Of a stretch of 64,000 nt of DNA, positions 41,013-48,837 are shown in pieces. The DNA is from Marmoricola sp. OAE513 (GTDB lineage Bacteria > Actinomycetota > Actinomycetes > Propionibacteriales > Nocardioidaceae). A program made the position numbers and the translations under genes. The notes beneath the pieces are model-generated. The model was not told the DNA's origin. It did no database searches and saw only the letters and a list, made by a program, of their open reading frames with translations. Location: contig NZ_JBEPOC010000001.1 of NCBI RefSeq assembly GCF_040546585.1, forward strand, positions 744,001 through 808,000. The letters are read 5' to 3'. Every line of letters starts with the position of its first letter. Position 1 is the stretch's first letter.

Positions 41013-42987
41013 CCGCATCCACCTCCTCGAGCTCGTTGACAGGTTCGGTCAGGTCGTCGTGGCCCGGATCGGCGAGACCCGGTTCCTTCGGGCGCAGGGC
41101 CATGCCGGGGTACCGCTCGACGAGCGCCGGGTAGACCGTGTTCTGGATCCAGCCCGGGAACTGGAACAGCTTGTTGGCCAGACCGTTCGGGTCGCGACCG
41201 ATGACGACCGCGCCGATGCCGAGCAGGACGAACAGCAACCCGCCGATCTCGGGGTGGTCGCCCTGGGCGACGGGCAGGTACATCATCGAGAAGCCGCCGA
41301 AGACCGTGCCGGTGACCGAGGTGACGCCCCAGACGACGGCGAACAGGAGCAGCAGCAGGCTCTGGAAGTAGATGAAGTCCGCCGAGCCGACGGTCCCGCG
41401 GAGACCGGCGAACAGCGCGCCACCGAGACCCGCGATACCGGCCGAGGCGGCGAACAGGCCGACCCGGAACCAGCGCTGGTCCAGTCCGAGGGTTCCGCAC
41501 GCGGCCTGGCTGTCACGCATCGCGATGAGGATCCGACCGAGGCGTCCGCGGCGGATCGCGAGGACGCCGACCGCGGTGACCACGAAGAAGATCACCATGA
41601 GGACGACGTACGACTTGTAGCTGTCGAACTCGAACCCGGCGATCGAGAGCCGCTTGGCCGACAGCAGGTTCGAGAACTCGAACGCGAAGCTCTGCTGGAA
41701 GATCAGCTTCTCCATCAGCTGCGCGAACGCGAGCGTCGCGAGAGCCAGGTAGAGACCGGTCAGCCGCAGCACCGGGAAGGCCACCAGGGCACCGACCGCA
41801 GCGGTGATGAGGATGACCAGCGCGAGGCCGAACAGGTTCGGCTGGTCGAGCTTGCAGTACGCGATCGCACCCACGCCGGCGAAGGTGAACTGACCCAGCG
41901 ACACGATGCCGCCGTAGCCGGTGAGCAGCACCAGCGAGAGCATCACGATCGAGAACGTCGCGGCGGTGCCCATCAGGATCAGGTTGGCGTCACTGAGCGT
42001 GCCGGCCAGGACGATCGAGACGACGATGAACGCGCCTCCCCAGCCGAGGCTCTTGGTCAGGCTCGGGACCGGTGCGGCGACCAGGCCCTTGACCTGACCG
42101 ATGCGCAGCGGAGCCTGCGGCAGGATCACCAGGATGGCGAACAGGAACAGCGCCGGGACGACGGCGGGAAGCCCACCGAGCTTCTCGCTGAAGGGCAGCT
42201 TGTCGAGGTAGCCGACCAGGTAGGACTGGGCGAGGCCCAGGGCCAGCGCGCCGACGTAGGTCAGCGGCAGGCTGGTCAGCTTGCCGAGCATCGCCGCGGC
42301 GTACGCCGAGATGACGAGCAGCGTGAGCTGGTAGTACTCCAACCCGATCTCGGGTGCCAGCAGGATGCCCGACAGCGCACCGAGCGAGGTGCCCACCGCC
42401 CACGACAGCGCGGCCACCGACTTGGGACGTCCGCCGTACAGCTCGAGCAGGTCGGGGTTGTCGACGCTGGCCCGCATCGCCGTACCGACCCGGGTGCGGG
42501 TCAGCAGCACGTAGAGGCCGGCCGCGACCAGCGCGGACAGCACGATCGTCAGCACGCGGTGGTAGCTGATGTTGACCTCGCTGCCGATGCTCAGCGACTG
42601 GTCCGGGAAGAACTGCGGGATCACCCGCGCCTCGTCGGCCTTCCAGATCTGGGTGGCCACACCGATGAGTGCGACCAGGATGCCGACCGTGACGACCAGG
42701 GACACGCCGATGGGCGCGGACCCCAGCCCCCGGGTGAGCACCCGCTGGAAGAAGACACCGAGGAGCGGAGCGATGACCAGCAGCACCAGGATCAACGAGA
42801 TCCAGACCGGGATCCCCTGCTTGACCGAGAAGTCCCAGTACATGTAGCCGAAGAGCATGCCGACGGCACCGTGGGCGATGTTGAACACCCGGGTGGTGCT
42901 GTAGGTGAGCACCAGGCCGCTGGCGGCGATCGCGAAAGCCGCGCCGGTGAACAGACCCTGGAGGGTGTAGGAGATGAACGCGCTCAT
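40993..42987 (-). CDS. Fused LivH-LivM ABC permease
   Basis: A 664-residue permease joining the two membrane subunits of the LIV class. The first half (about 1-300) is LivH-like (ISYTLQGLFTGAAFAIAASG, VFNIAHGAVGMLFGY); the second (about 345-600) is LivM-like (GYGGIVSLGQFTFAGVGA and LYLALATLAFAQLMEK). A charged tail follows. The fusion fixes the two half-permeases in one chain. It starts at ATG 42987, four bases after the lipoprotein stop. Substrate not determinable from sequence. Confidence 0.9.
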   Translation of the reverse strand: MSAFISYTLQGLFTGAAFAIAASGLVLTYSTTRVFNIAHGAVGMLFGYMYWDFSVKQGIPVWISLILVLLVIAPLLGVFFQRVLTRGLGSAPIGVSLVVTVGILVALIGVATQIWKADEARVIPQFFPDQSLSIGSEVNISYHRVLTIVLSALVAAGLYVLLTRTRVGTAMRASVDNPDLLELYGGRPKSVAALSWAVGTSLGALSGILLAPEIGLEYYQLTLLVISAYAAAMLGKLTSLPLTYVGALALGLAQSYLVGYLDKLPFSEKLGGLPAVVPALFLFAILVILPQAPLRIGQVKGLVAAPVPSLTKSLGWGGAFIVVSIVLAGTLSDANLILMGTAATFSIVMLSLVLLTGYGGIVSLGQFTFAGVGAIAYCKLDQPNLFGLALVILITAAVGALVAFPVLRLTGLYLALATLAFAQLMEKLIFQQSFAFEFSNLLSAKRLSIAGFEFDSYKSYVVLMVIFFVVTAVGVLAIRRGRLGRILIAMRDSQAACGTLGLDQRWFRVGLFAASAGIAGLGGALFAGLRGTVGSADFIYFQSLLLLLFAVVWGVTSVTGTVFGGFSMMYLPVAQGDHPEIGGLLFVLLGIGAVVIGRDPNGLANKLFQFPGWIQNTVYPALVERYPGMALRPKEPGLADPGHDDLTEPVNELEEVDADAAASR

Positions 42988-42991
42988 GCGG

Positions 42992-44488
42992 TCACCGCCC
43001 GACACTGCTTCCGCGGCATGTGTACTCCTTCGAGCCGAGGGGGACGAACTTGCCGCCCTTGACCTGCATGAAACGGATGCAGGACGGCGAGTGCTTGCCA
43101 CCAACATCCATCGGACCGTGCATCCCGCCGCCGGTCCACTTGTGCTGGGACTTGAGGGCCGCCACCAGGGATGCTCGGCTGAGTTTGCCACCCAATTTGA
43201 TCGACTGCTCGACAAACAGCTTGGAGGCCGACCAGGCGAACTCGCCGAAGAACGTCGGGTCGGCGCCGGGCGCGACCTGCTGGAGCCACTTCTTGTAGAG
43301 GTTCAGCTCGGGCTGGCTCTCCTCCAGCGGCGTGAAGTTGATGAACATGAACACGCCCTCGACGGCGCTTCCGCCGGTCTTGAGGAAGTTCTTGTCGTAG
43401 ACCGACGGGTCGTACAGACGGACCTGCGGCTTGAAGTTCGCCTGCTGGATCGCCTGGGCCAGACGGACCGACTGCTGGTACGCGCCGATGAACTGCACGA
43501 ACTCCACGCCCTTGCTCTTCATCTGCTGGACGTAGGGCCCGTAGTTGAAGTCGGCGACGTCAATTCCCGCGCTGTACAGGAACTTCATGCCCCTCTGCTC
43601 CTCCACCTTCTGCTGGTACTTCGCGTTCTCCGCGGCCGCACCGGCGTTCAGGTAGAGGAAGGCAGCCTTCTGGCTGGCGGCCTTGTAGTTCTTCACGATG
43701 TAGTCCGGAACGGCGTTCGAGAACTCGCGCGGACCGACTGCCTGGGCACCGAAGCAGGTCTTGCACTCGTTGCGCGTCGCGGTCACCGCGGCGGTCCGCA
43801 TGTCGGGGAGTCCGCAGCCCTGCGCGACACCGGCACCACCGGAGTCGAAGGCCGACATGGAACCGACCGAGGCGAACACGTTGTCGCACAATTTCTGGTA
43901 CGCCTGCTGGTCTGCACCAGCATCGGTCCGCGAGTCGTAGGTCGTGAGCTTGAGCTTGCGTCCGCAGATGCTGGACGTCGAGTTGAAGTAGGCGACGTAC
44001 GCCTTGGTCGCCTGCTGGGCGGCCGTGAAGAGACCGGGCACCGGACCCGAGATGTCGGAGGAGTTCCCGATCTCGATCGTGCTCGCGGTGATGCCCTTCT
44101 GGTTCTTGAACCCTGCGCAGGAACCGGCGGCCACCGCCGGCGGCTTGCTGCCACCGGTGCTGGTCCCCGTGCCCGTGCCGGTACCCGTCCCCGTGCCGGT
44201 CCCCGTCCCGGTCCCGGTTCCCGTGCCGGTCCCGGTGCCGGTCCCCGTACCCGTGCCGGTTCCCGTCCCGGTGCCGGTCCCCGTGCCCGTGCCGGTGCCC
44301 GGGTCCCCGACGCCGCCGTTGCCGGTCGCGCCCGTGATGCCGTTCACCTTGTCGTTGGCGGACTTCACCTTCTCCGGACTGAGGGCCGAGCCCCCGCACG
44401 CCGTGGGAACGGCGAGCACAAGTGCGAGTGCCCCGATCCCCAGCAGTCGACGAATCCGGGTGGATTCCACAACGCTCTGCACAGCCAT
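42992..44488 (-). CDS. ABC substrate-binding lipoprotein with Gly-Thr linker
   Basis: A 498-residue LivJ/LivK-like lipoprotein. The lipobox is VPTAC (Cys about 31). After a short segment, 23 Gly-Thr pairs (44162-44299) form a long flexible linker, then a type-I periplasmic-binding fold (ASTIEIGNSSDISG, TKAYVAYFNS, PDMRTAAVTATRNECKTCFG). Of the two start codons, ATG 44488 lies one base from AGGAG while GTG 44482 has better spacing. It captures the operon's unknown substrate outside the membrane. The intergenic region upstream is rich in palindromes. Confidence 0.88.
   Translation of the reverse strand: MAVQSVVESTRIRRLLGIGALALVLAVPTACGGSALSPEKVKSANDKVNGITGATGNGGVGDPGTGTGTGTGTGTGTGTGTGTGTGTGTGTGTGTGTGTGTGTGTGTGTSTGGSKPPAVAAGSCAGFKNQKGITASTIEIGNSSDISGPVPGLFTAAQQATKAYVAYFNSTSSICGRKLKLTTYDSRTDAGADQQAYQKLCDNVFASVGSMSAFDSGGAGVAQGCGLPDMRTAAVTATRNECKTCFGAQAVGPREFSNAVPDYIVKNYKAASQKAAFLYLNAGAAAENAKYQQKVEEQRGMKFLYSAGIDVADFNYGPYVQQMKSKGVEFVQFIGAYQQSVRLAQAIQQANFKPQVRLYDPSVYDKNFLKTGGSAVEGVFMFINFTPLEESQPELNLYKKWLQQVAPGADPTFFGEFAWSASKLFVEQSIKLGGKLSRASLVAALKSQHKWTGGGMHGPMDVGGKHSPSCIRFMQVKGGKFVPLGSKEYTCRGSSVGR
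44162..44299 (-). repeat. Hexanucleotide array encoding 23 Gly-Thr pairs
   Basis: The 138 bases are a 6-bp tandem array (GGNACN read on the minus strand) whose third codon positions vary, keeping the Gly-Thr code. Variable third positions suggest selection for the peptide rather than recent slippage, though copy number may vary between strains. Confidence 0.85.
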
Positions 44489-44533
44489 ACTCCTGACGCC
44501 AGTTCTTCCAGGTGAGGACGAACCAGAAAGTAG

Positions 44534-44589
44534 ATGTGCATCACATAACTGCGAAGCGGGCAGAAAGTTACTTTCTGGAACGTGTTCTA
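44534..44589. promoter_or_regulatory. Operator cluster upstream of the liv-like operon
   Basis: Three palindromes: ATGTG-CAT-CACAT (44534-44546), CAGAAAGT-T-ACTTTCTG (44561-44577, perfect 8-base arms) and TGGAACGTGTTCTA (44576-44589), which matches the KstR consensus TNNAACNNGTTNNA at all fixed bases. CAGAAAGT is also repeated at 44524-44531. They lie 46-101 bases upstream of the lipoprotein start. Confidence 0.55.
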
Positions 44590-44652
44590 TTTGGGGAGTA
44601 TGCCGGGTCAGCGGACCGGTTGAAACCCCTCCCACCGAATTGGTCACCGCCG

Positions 44653-44658
44653 TAGGGT
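44653..44658 (+). promoter_or_regulatory. Leaderless -10 box for exported LPATG protein gene
   Basis: TAGGGT ends six bases before the ATG at 44665. Confidence 0.5.
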
Positions 44659-44664
44659 CGGCCC

Positions 44665-45507
44665 ATGCCCGCTCCCGCCCCGTCCCTGCGCCTGGGCCCC
44701 CGCCTGGGCACTGTCACAGTTCTGGTACTCGGCGCGCTCGCCTGGACCGGGCCCACCCGGGCCGACGTCCCGGTCGGCGTGGAGGCGGTCGTGGGGTCGG
44801 TGACCTGCGACGCCGAGGACGGTTCAGTGCCCGTCACGCTCACCGCCGGAGCCGCCGCGACCGACTTCGAGCTGTACCTCGACGGTGAGCCGTACGGCGA
44901 CGAGGCCGTCGCCGTCCCTGGGGGCACCAGCACCACGATCACGGTGGCGGGACTGGCTGACGGCGGCCACGCCTTCGACGTCGTCCTCCCCGGCGACCCG
45001 GGGGCGGACCCAGGATCGGACCCAGGATCGGACCCGGAGTCGGACCCCGAGAACCTGGTCAGCACCACCCGCGAGGTCGCGTGCGACGCTGCCCCGGTCG
45101 GCGCCTACACCAACCCGAAGGGGTCGGTGGAGGTCTTCTGCGGCAACGAGGCCGTGGTCACCGCCACCAACGAGCCGATCGGCGGGAACACCGCGGACCT
45201 GCAGCCGGTCACCTTCACCCTGTCGTTCCAGCCGTGGGCCACCGACGCAGACGGCGTCGGCCTGCCCCTCGACGTGCCGCCGACCCCGATCGACACCTTC
45301 ACCCTGGATTCCTCCACGCCGGCGTACGAGCGGGTCCTGGGCGAGACCGAGATGGGCGAGCTCGCCGCACTCAGCCCGACGGGCATGATCAACCTGCTCG
45401 TCGGCGACGAGGTGGTGAGCCAGTCGGGTCTGGGCGGCACCTGCGTCGTCGAGGCCGCCACCCCTGACGCCACCTCCGGCGTCGCCCTTCCGGCGACCGG
45501 GGCCTGA
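44665..45507 (+). CDS. Exported protein ending in an LPATG motif
   Basis: A 280-residue secreted protein: signal peptide (VTVLVLGALAWTGPTRA), a beta-rich body of two Ig-like segments joined by an acidic DPGSDP-type repeat spacer, and the extreme C-terminus LPATGA followed by the stop. LPXTG is the sortase site, but the usual hydrophobic helix and basic tail are missing, so it may be released rather than anchored, or be truncated. The stop is followed by non-coding sequence, without an obvious lost continuation. Function unknown. Confidence 0.68.
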   Translation: MPAPAPSLRLGPRLGTVTVLVLGALAWTGPTRADVPVGVEAVVGSVTCDAEDGSVPVTLTAGAAATDFELYLDGEPYGDEAVAVPGGTSTTITVAGLADGGHAFDVVLPGDPGADPGSDPGSDPESDPENLVSTTREVACDAAPVGAYTNPKGSVEVFCGNEAVVTATNEPIGGNTADLQPVTFTLSFQPWATDADGVGLPLDVPPTPIDTFTLDSSTPAYERVLGETEMGELAALSPTGMINLLVGDEVVSQSGLGGTCVVEAATPDATSGVALPATGA

Positions 45508-45541
45508 ACCGCACCGCACTTGTTGTTACGGTCGTCGACCG

Positions 45542-45997
45542 ATGAGCACCATCACCTCGATCCACGTCGCCCCCGGCCGCCGGCTCCCGATGAAGTCCGT
45601 CGACGCCGTGCTCGCCGAGGCCGGACGCGGCCTGGTCGGCGACCGGTACCACGGCGCGAAGCACCGCCACGTGACCCTGCAGTCCGCCGAGGCGCTCGCG
45701 CTCGCGGGCGAGGACCTCGGCCGTGCGGTCCCGCCGGAGGGAACACGGCGCAACGTGACCGTCGACGTCGGCGAGGTGCCGACCGCACCGGGCACGCGGG
45801 TGCGCATCGGGGACTGCCTGCTGGAGGTCGTCCGGGTGGCCGCGCCCTGCCGTCTGCTCGACGACAACCTCGGACCGGGAGCAGCGGCCGCGCTGCGCCG
45901 CCGCGCGGGAACTGTCTTCCGGGTCCTCGAATCCGGGACACTGCACGTCGGGGACCAGGTCGACTGGTCGCCCACCGACCAGGAGGACGCACGATGA
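45542..45997 (+). CDS. MOSC-domain protein
   Basis: A 151-residue single MOSC domain: GLVGDRYHGAKHRHVTLQSAEAL, RRNVTVDVGEVPTA, VVRVAAPCRLLDD with the conserved Cys that can carry sulfur or molybdopterin-bound ligand. MOSC proteins deal with sulfur transfer or molybdenum cofactor reductases (YiiM group). The stop overlaps the glycosyltransferase start (ATGA), which implies coupled translation though the functions seem unrelated. Confidence 0.88.
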   Translation: MSTITSIHVAPGRRLPMKSVDAVLAEAGRGLVGDRYHGAKHRHVTLQSAEALALAGEDLGRAVPPEGTRRNVTVDVGEVPTAPGTRVRIGDCLLEVVRVAAPCRLLDDNLGPGAAAALRRRAGTVFRVLESGTLHVGDQVDWSPTDQEDAR

Positions 45998-46956
45998 CCG
46001 GCACCGGACGACGGACGATCGCCTACGTGCTCCCGGTGTTCAACGAGGAGGAGGCCATCGGCGCGTTCCACGACGCGCTGGCCGCCGCGACCGCGACCCG
46101 GCCCGACCTGGACTTCGAGTTCCTCTACGTCGACGACGGCAGCAAGGACGCCTCCCTGGAGAAGCTTCTCGAGGTGCGCGCGCAGGACCCGCGGGCGACC
46201 GTGCTCAGCCTGTCGCGCAACTGCGGCCACCAGATCGCCGTCACCGCCGGCCTGGACGCCGCCGGCGACGCCGACGCGGTCGTCGTCATGGACACCGACC
46301 TCCAGGACCCCCCTGCCGTCAGCATGGAGATGATCACGATGTGGGAGGGCGGCGTCGACGTCGTCTACGCCCAACGGCGCACCCGCAAGGACGGCGTCTT
46401 CAAGCGTTCGACGGCGTACGCGTTCTACTGGGTCCTGGACCGGCTGGCGTCGATCGACATCCCGCGCAACGTCGGCGACTTCCGGCTGATGGACCGCCGG
46501 GTCGTCACGGAGGTCAACCGGTACCGCGAGCAGGACCGTTTCCTGCGTGGCATCGTCGCGCACGTCGGCTTCCGCCAGGAGGCACTGCTCTTTGACCGCG
46601 ACGCCCGGTTCGCCGGCGAGACCGGGTATCCGCTGCGCAAGCTCTTCAGCTTCGCCGCGACCGGCATCATCGGCTTCTCGACCACCCCGCTCAAGCTGAT
46701 CTCGCGGCTCGGGTTCGCCATCTCCGGGATCTCGGTGCTGCTGGCGGCGTACGTGCTCTTCGTGCGTCTGTTCCGGCCGGAGGACTCCGTACCCGGGTGG
46801 GCCTTCCTCGGCGTGGGCATGTTCCTGCTGAGCGGGCTGCAGCTGATCATGATGGGCGTCATCGGCAGCTACCTCGGCCGGGTCTACGTCGAGACCCAGG
46901 ACCGTCCGCTGTACGCCCTGGCGCTGGTCGCGCGCGGGAAACCGGACGACTCGTGA
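45994..46956 (+). CDS. Family-2 glycosyltransferase, GtrB/DPM-like
   Basis: A 320-residue bactoprenol-glycosyltransferase-like protein. The catalytic domain has LPVFNEEEAIGAFHDAL, FLYVDDGSKD, VVMDTDLQDPP (DxD) and RFLRGIVAHVGFRQEAL. Two C-terminal membrane helices (FAISGISVLLAAYVLFV, FLLSGLQLIMMGVIGSYLGRVY) anchor it. The GtrA flippase follows with a GTGA overlap, forming a GtrA-GtrB pair that would build and flip polyprenyl-phosphate-sugar. AGGAGG precedes the ATG. Confidence 0.92.
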   Translation: MTGTGRRTIAYVLPVFNEEEAIGAFHDALAAATATRPDLDFEFLYVDDGSKDASLEKLLEVRAQDPRATVLSLSRNCGHQIAVTAGLDAAGDADAVVVMDTDLQDPPAVSMEMITMWEGGVDVVYAQRRTRKDGVFKRSTAYAFYWVLDRLASIDIPRNVGDFRLMDRRVVTEVNRYREQDRFLRGIVAHVGFRQEALLFDRDARFAGETGYPLRKLFSFAATGIIGFSTTPLKLISRLGFAISGISVLLAAYVLFVRLFRPEDSVPGWAFLGVGMFLLSGLQLIMMGVIGSYLGRVYVETQDRPLYALALVARGKPDDS

Positions 46957-47375
46957 CCGCGCTCGAGCACGGTCTGCGCCGGACCGCCGGAACCTTCGCC
47001 GTCGTCGGCGTCATCAACACGATCATCGACTTCGGGTTGTTCGCCCTGCTGCACGACCCGCTCGGGATCACCCTGGGGAACCTGCTCTCGACGGCGGCGG
47101 GCATGACCTTCAGCTTCGTGGTCAACGGGCTGGTGACCTTCAAGGCCGAGCGCCTCACGCTGCGGCACGCGCTCACCTTCATCGGCACCACCGGGACCGT
47201 GCTGTGGGTGGTGCAGCCGATCGCGATCCACCTGCTCCTCGGCGTGCTCCCCCACGACCTGCCCGTCGACCGGGTGCTGGTCGCGAAGGCCTGCACGATC
47301 GGGATCAGCTTCGTGCTGAACTTCGCGGCGTACAGGTGGGTCGTGTGGCCGTTGGAGAAGAAGACCTCCCCCTGA
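46953..47375 (+). CDS. GtrA-family flippase
   Basis: A 140-residue four-helix membrane protein of the GtrA family: GTFAVVGVINTIIDFGLFALL, NLLSTAAGMTFSFVVNGLVTFK, LTFIGTTGTVLWVVQPIAIHLLL, ACTIGISFVLNFAAYRWVVW. GtrA moves polyprenyl-phosphate-linked glucose across the membrane for use by outer glycosyltransferases. The GTG at 46953 overlaps the GtrB-like stop. Confidence 0.9.
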   Translation: MTALEHGLRRTAGTFAVVGVINTIIDFGLFALLHDPLGITLGNLLSTAAGMTFSFVVNGLVTFKAERLTLRHALTFIGTTGTVLWVVQPIAIHLLLGVLPHDLPVDRVLVAKACTIGISFVLNFAAYRWVVWPLEKKTSP

Positions 47376-47537
47376 CGCCGACCGGGCTCAGATGTCCCAC
47401 CCACACGCGCCGACCGGTCTGAGATGTCCCGGATCTCGGCAGCGAGATCTGGGACATCTGTGCCCTCTCGACGTCGCCACGCGGGACATCTGTGCCCTCT
47501 CGGCGTCGCCACGCGGGACATCTGTGCCCTCTCGGCG
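47376..47537. repeat. Second intergenic array of five units (2 inverted, 3 direct)
   Basis: Inverted copies at 47376-47398 and 47408-47430, direct copies at 47451-47473, 47483-47505 and 47515-47537, all with a 32-base period. The direct units are GGGACATCTGTGCCCTCTCG followed by (A/G)CG. The layout is identical to the array at 946-1093 and about 17 of 23 positions agree with it. The array fills the space between two convergent genes and its last unit abuts the TAA of the Ddn-like gene. Confidence 0.85.
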
Positions 47538-48020
47538 TTACCGGGGACTGAGGATGACCACCGGGATCTCGCGCTCGGTCCAGGACTGGTAGTTCTCGAA
47601 GTCGGCGTACAGGTCGACCAGCTTCGGCCACACCGCAGCGCGTTCCTCGGCGTTCGCCGTGCGGGCGTGCACGGCGCGGACCTCGCCCTTGATCTGCACC
47701 CGGGTGTCCGGGGTCGCCATCAGGTTCGCGTACCACTGCGGGTTCTTCGGCAACCCGCCCTGGGACGCGACGATCACGACGTCGGGGCCGTCGACCAGGT
47801 ACAGCAGCGGCGTGGTGAACGCCTTGCCGGACTTGCGGCCCACGTGGTCGAGCAGCAGTGTCGGGACCGGCTTCTTCCAGCCCGCACCGATCCGCCACTT
47901 GCCGCCGATGCGTCCCTTCGTCAACCGGTAGACCCGGACGTGCGCCTTGCCGGCGTACTTCATCACGTTCGGCACGATCGGGGAGTCGAGTCCCTCGGGC
48001 TTCTTCTTCAGCTCGGCCAC
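47538..48020 (-). CDS. F420-dependent nitroreductase-family protein (Ddn-like)
   Basis: A 160-residue deazaflavin-dependent oxidoreductase: KWRIGAGWKKPVPTLLLDH, VGRKSGKAFTTPLLYL, VIVASQGGLPKNPQWYANL, DTRVQIKGEVRAVHAR. Ddn-type enzymes use F420H2 to reduce quinones or other acceptors and are membrane associated. The GTG at 48020 has AGGTGAG upstream and lies four bases after the upstream SDR stop, forming an SDR-SDR-Ddn unit that diverges from the monooxygenase operon. Confidence 0.9.
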   Translation of the reverse strand: MAELKKKPEGLDSPIVPNVMKYAGKAHVRVYRLTKGRIGGKWRIGAGWKKPVPTLLLDHVGRKSGKAFTTPLLYLVDGPDVVIVASQGGLPKNPQWYANLMATPDTRVQIKGEVRAVHARTANAEERAAVWPKLVDLYADFENYQSWTEREIPVVILSPR

Positions 48021-48024
48021 GAGC

Positions 48025-48837
48025 TCACCTCTTCTTCCGCGCAGCGCGCTTGCGCTGCTTGTCGACGAACTTGACGGACGCTCGGCGGGTGAAACCGGGC
48101 GCGAGACGTTGCAACCGGTAGGCCATCCGGGCCTGGACCGGCTCGATGACCATCGCCTCACCTGCCGCTACGGCCTCGAGCACCTTGCCGGCCAGGACGG
48201 CGGGATCGACCGGGTTCCGGACGCCTTGGCCCTTCAGGTAGTAGTCCCGGCCGGAGATTCTGCCGATCTCTCCCTGGTCGAGGATCGGGGTGTCGACCGC
48301 CGCCGGGCAGACCACCGTCACCCCCACGCCGTACGCCGCCGCCTCCGAGCGCAGCGCGGCCGAGAGACCGACGACCGCGTGCTTGGTGGTCACGTAGGAG
48401 GTGATCAAGCCGGCCGCCATCAACCCGCCCATCGACGCCGTGTTCACGATGGTGCCCGAGCCCTGCTTGATCATCTGCGGGTACGCCGCCGCGACGCCGT
48501 GGACGACGCCCCGGATGTTGACGTCGATGATCTTGTTCCACTGCGCCAGCGTGATGTCCTGGGTCTCGCCGATGAAGGTGATGCCGGCGTTGTTGAACAG
48601 CAGGTCCAGACGGCCGTGCTCGGCGACGACGTCGTCGACCAGCGCCTGAACAGCCTCCGCGTCGGTGACGTCCAGCGCGCGACCCTCTGCCCCTGGCTCC
48701 AGGTCGGCGACGACCGCGATGGCCCCGGCCTGCCGCAGTGCCGTCACCAGCGCGGCGCCGATGCCCGAGCCACCGCCGGTGACGATCGCGGTCTTGCCGA
48801 CGTACCAGTCAGGAGGCACGGTGGCCCGGCGGCTCAC
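48025..48837 (-). CDS. Short-chain dehydrogenase/reductase
   Basis: A 270-residue SDR: cofactor site VTGGGSGIGAAL, NNAG in LLFNNAGITF, catalytic Ser and YxxxK in NTASMGG and SYVTTKHAV. The C-terminus is rich in Arg/Lys (KQRKRAARKKR). The GTG at 48837 overlaps the preceding SDR stop (GTGA). A long open frame through the adjacent genes is a shadow. The likely role is oxidising or reducing an alcohol/ketone of the same pathway as the divergent monooxygenase. Confidence 0.9.
   Translation of the reverse strand: MSRRATVPPDWYVGKTAIVTGGGSGIGAALVTALRQAGAIAVVADLEPGAEGRALDVTDAEAVQALVDDVVAEHGRLDLLFNNAGITFIGETQDITLAQWNKIIDVNIRGVVHGVAAAYPQMIKQGSGTIVNTASMGGLMAAGLITSYVTTKHAVVGLSAALRSEAAAYGVGVTVVCPAAVDTPILDQGEIGRISGRDYYLKGQGVRNPVDPAVLAGKVLEAVAAGEAMVIEPVQARMAYRLQRLAPGFTRRASVKFVDKQRKRAARKKR

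Noticed and set aside
41059-43062. A 667-codon plus-strand frame opposite the fused permease
   Set aside because: Its translation is a run of Asp, Arg, Glu and Gln without domains, the antisense of a hydrophobic permease.
47451-47537. Three 32-base direct repeats that could look like a CRISPR array
   Set aside because: Units are contiguous without unique spacers and there are no cas genes. It is a tandem intergenic repeat.
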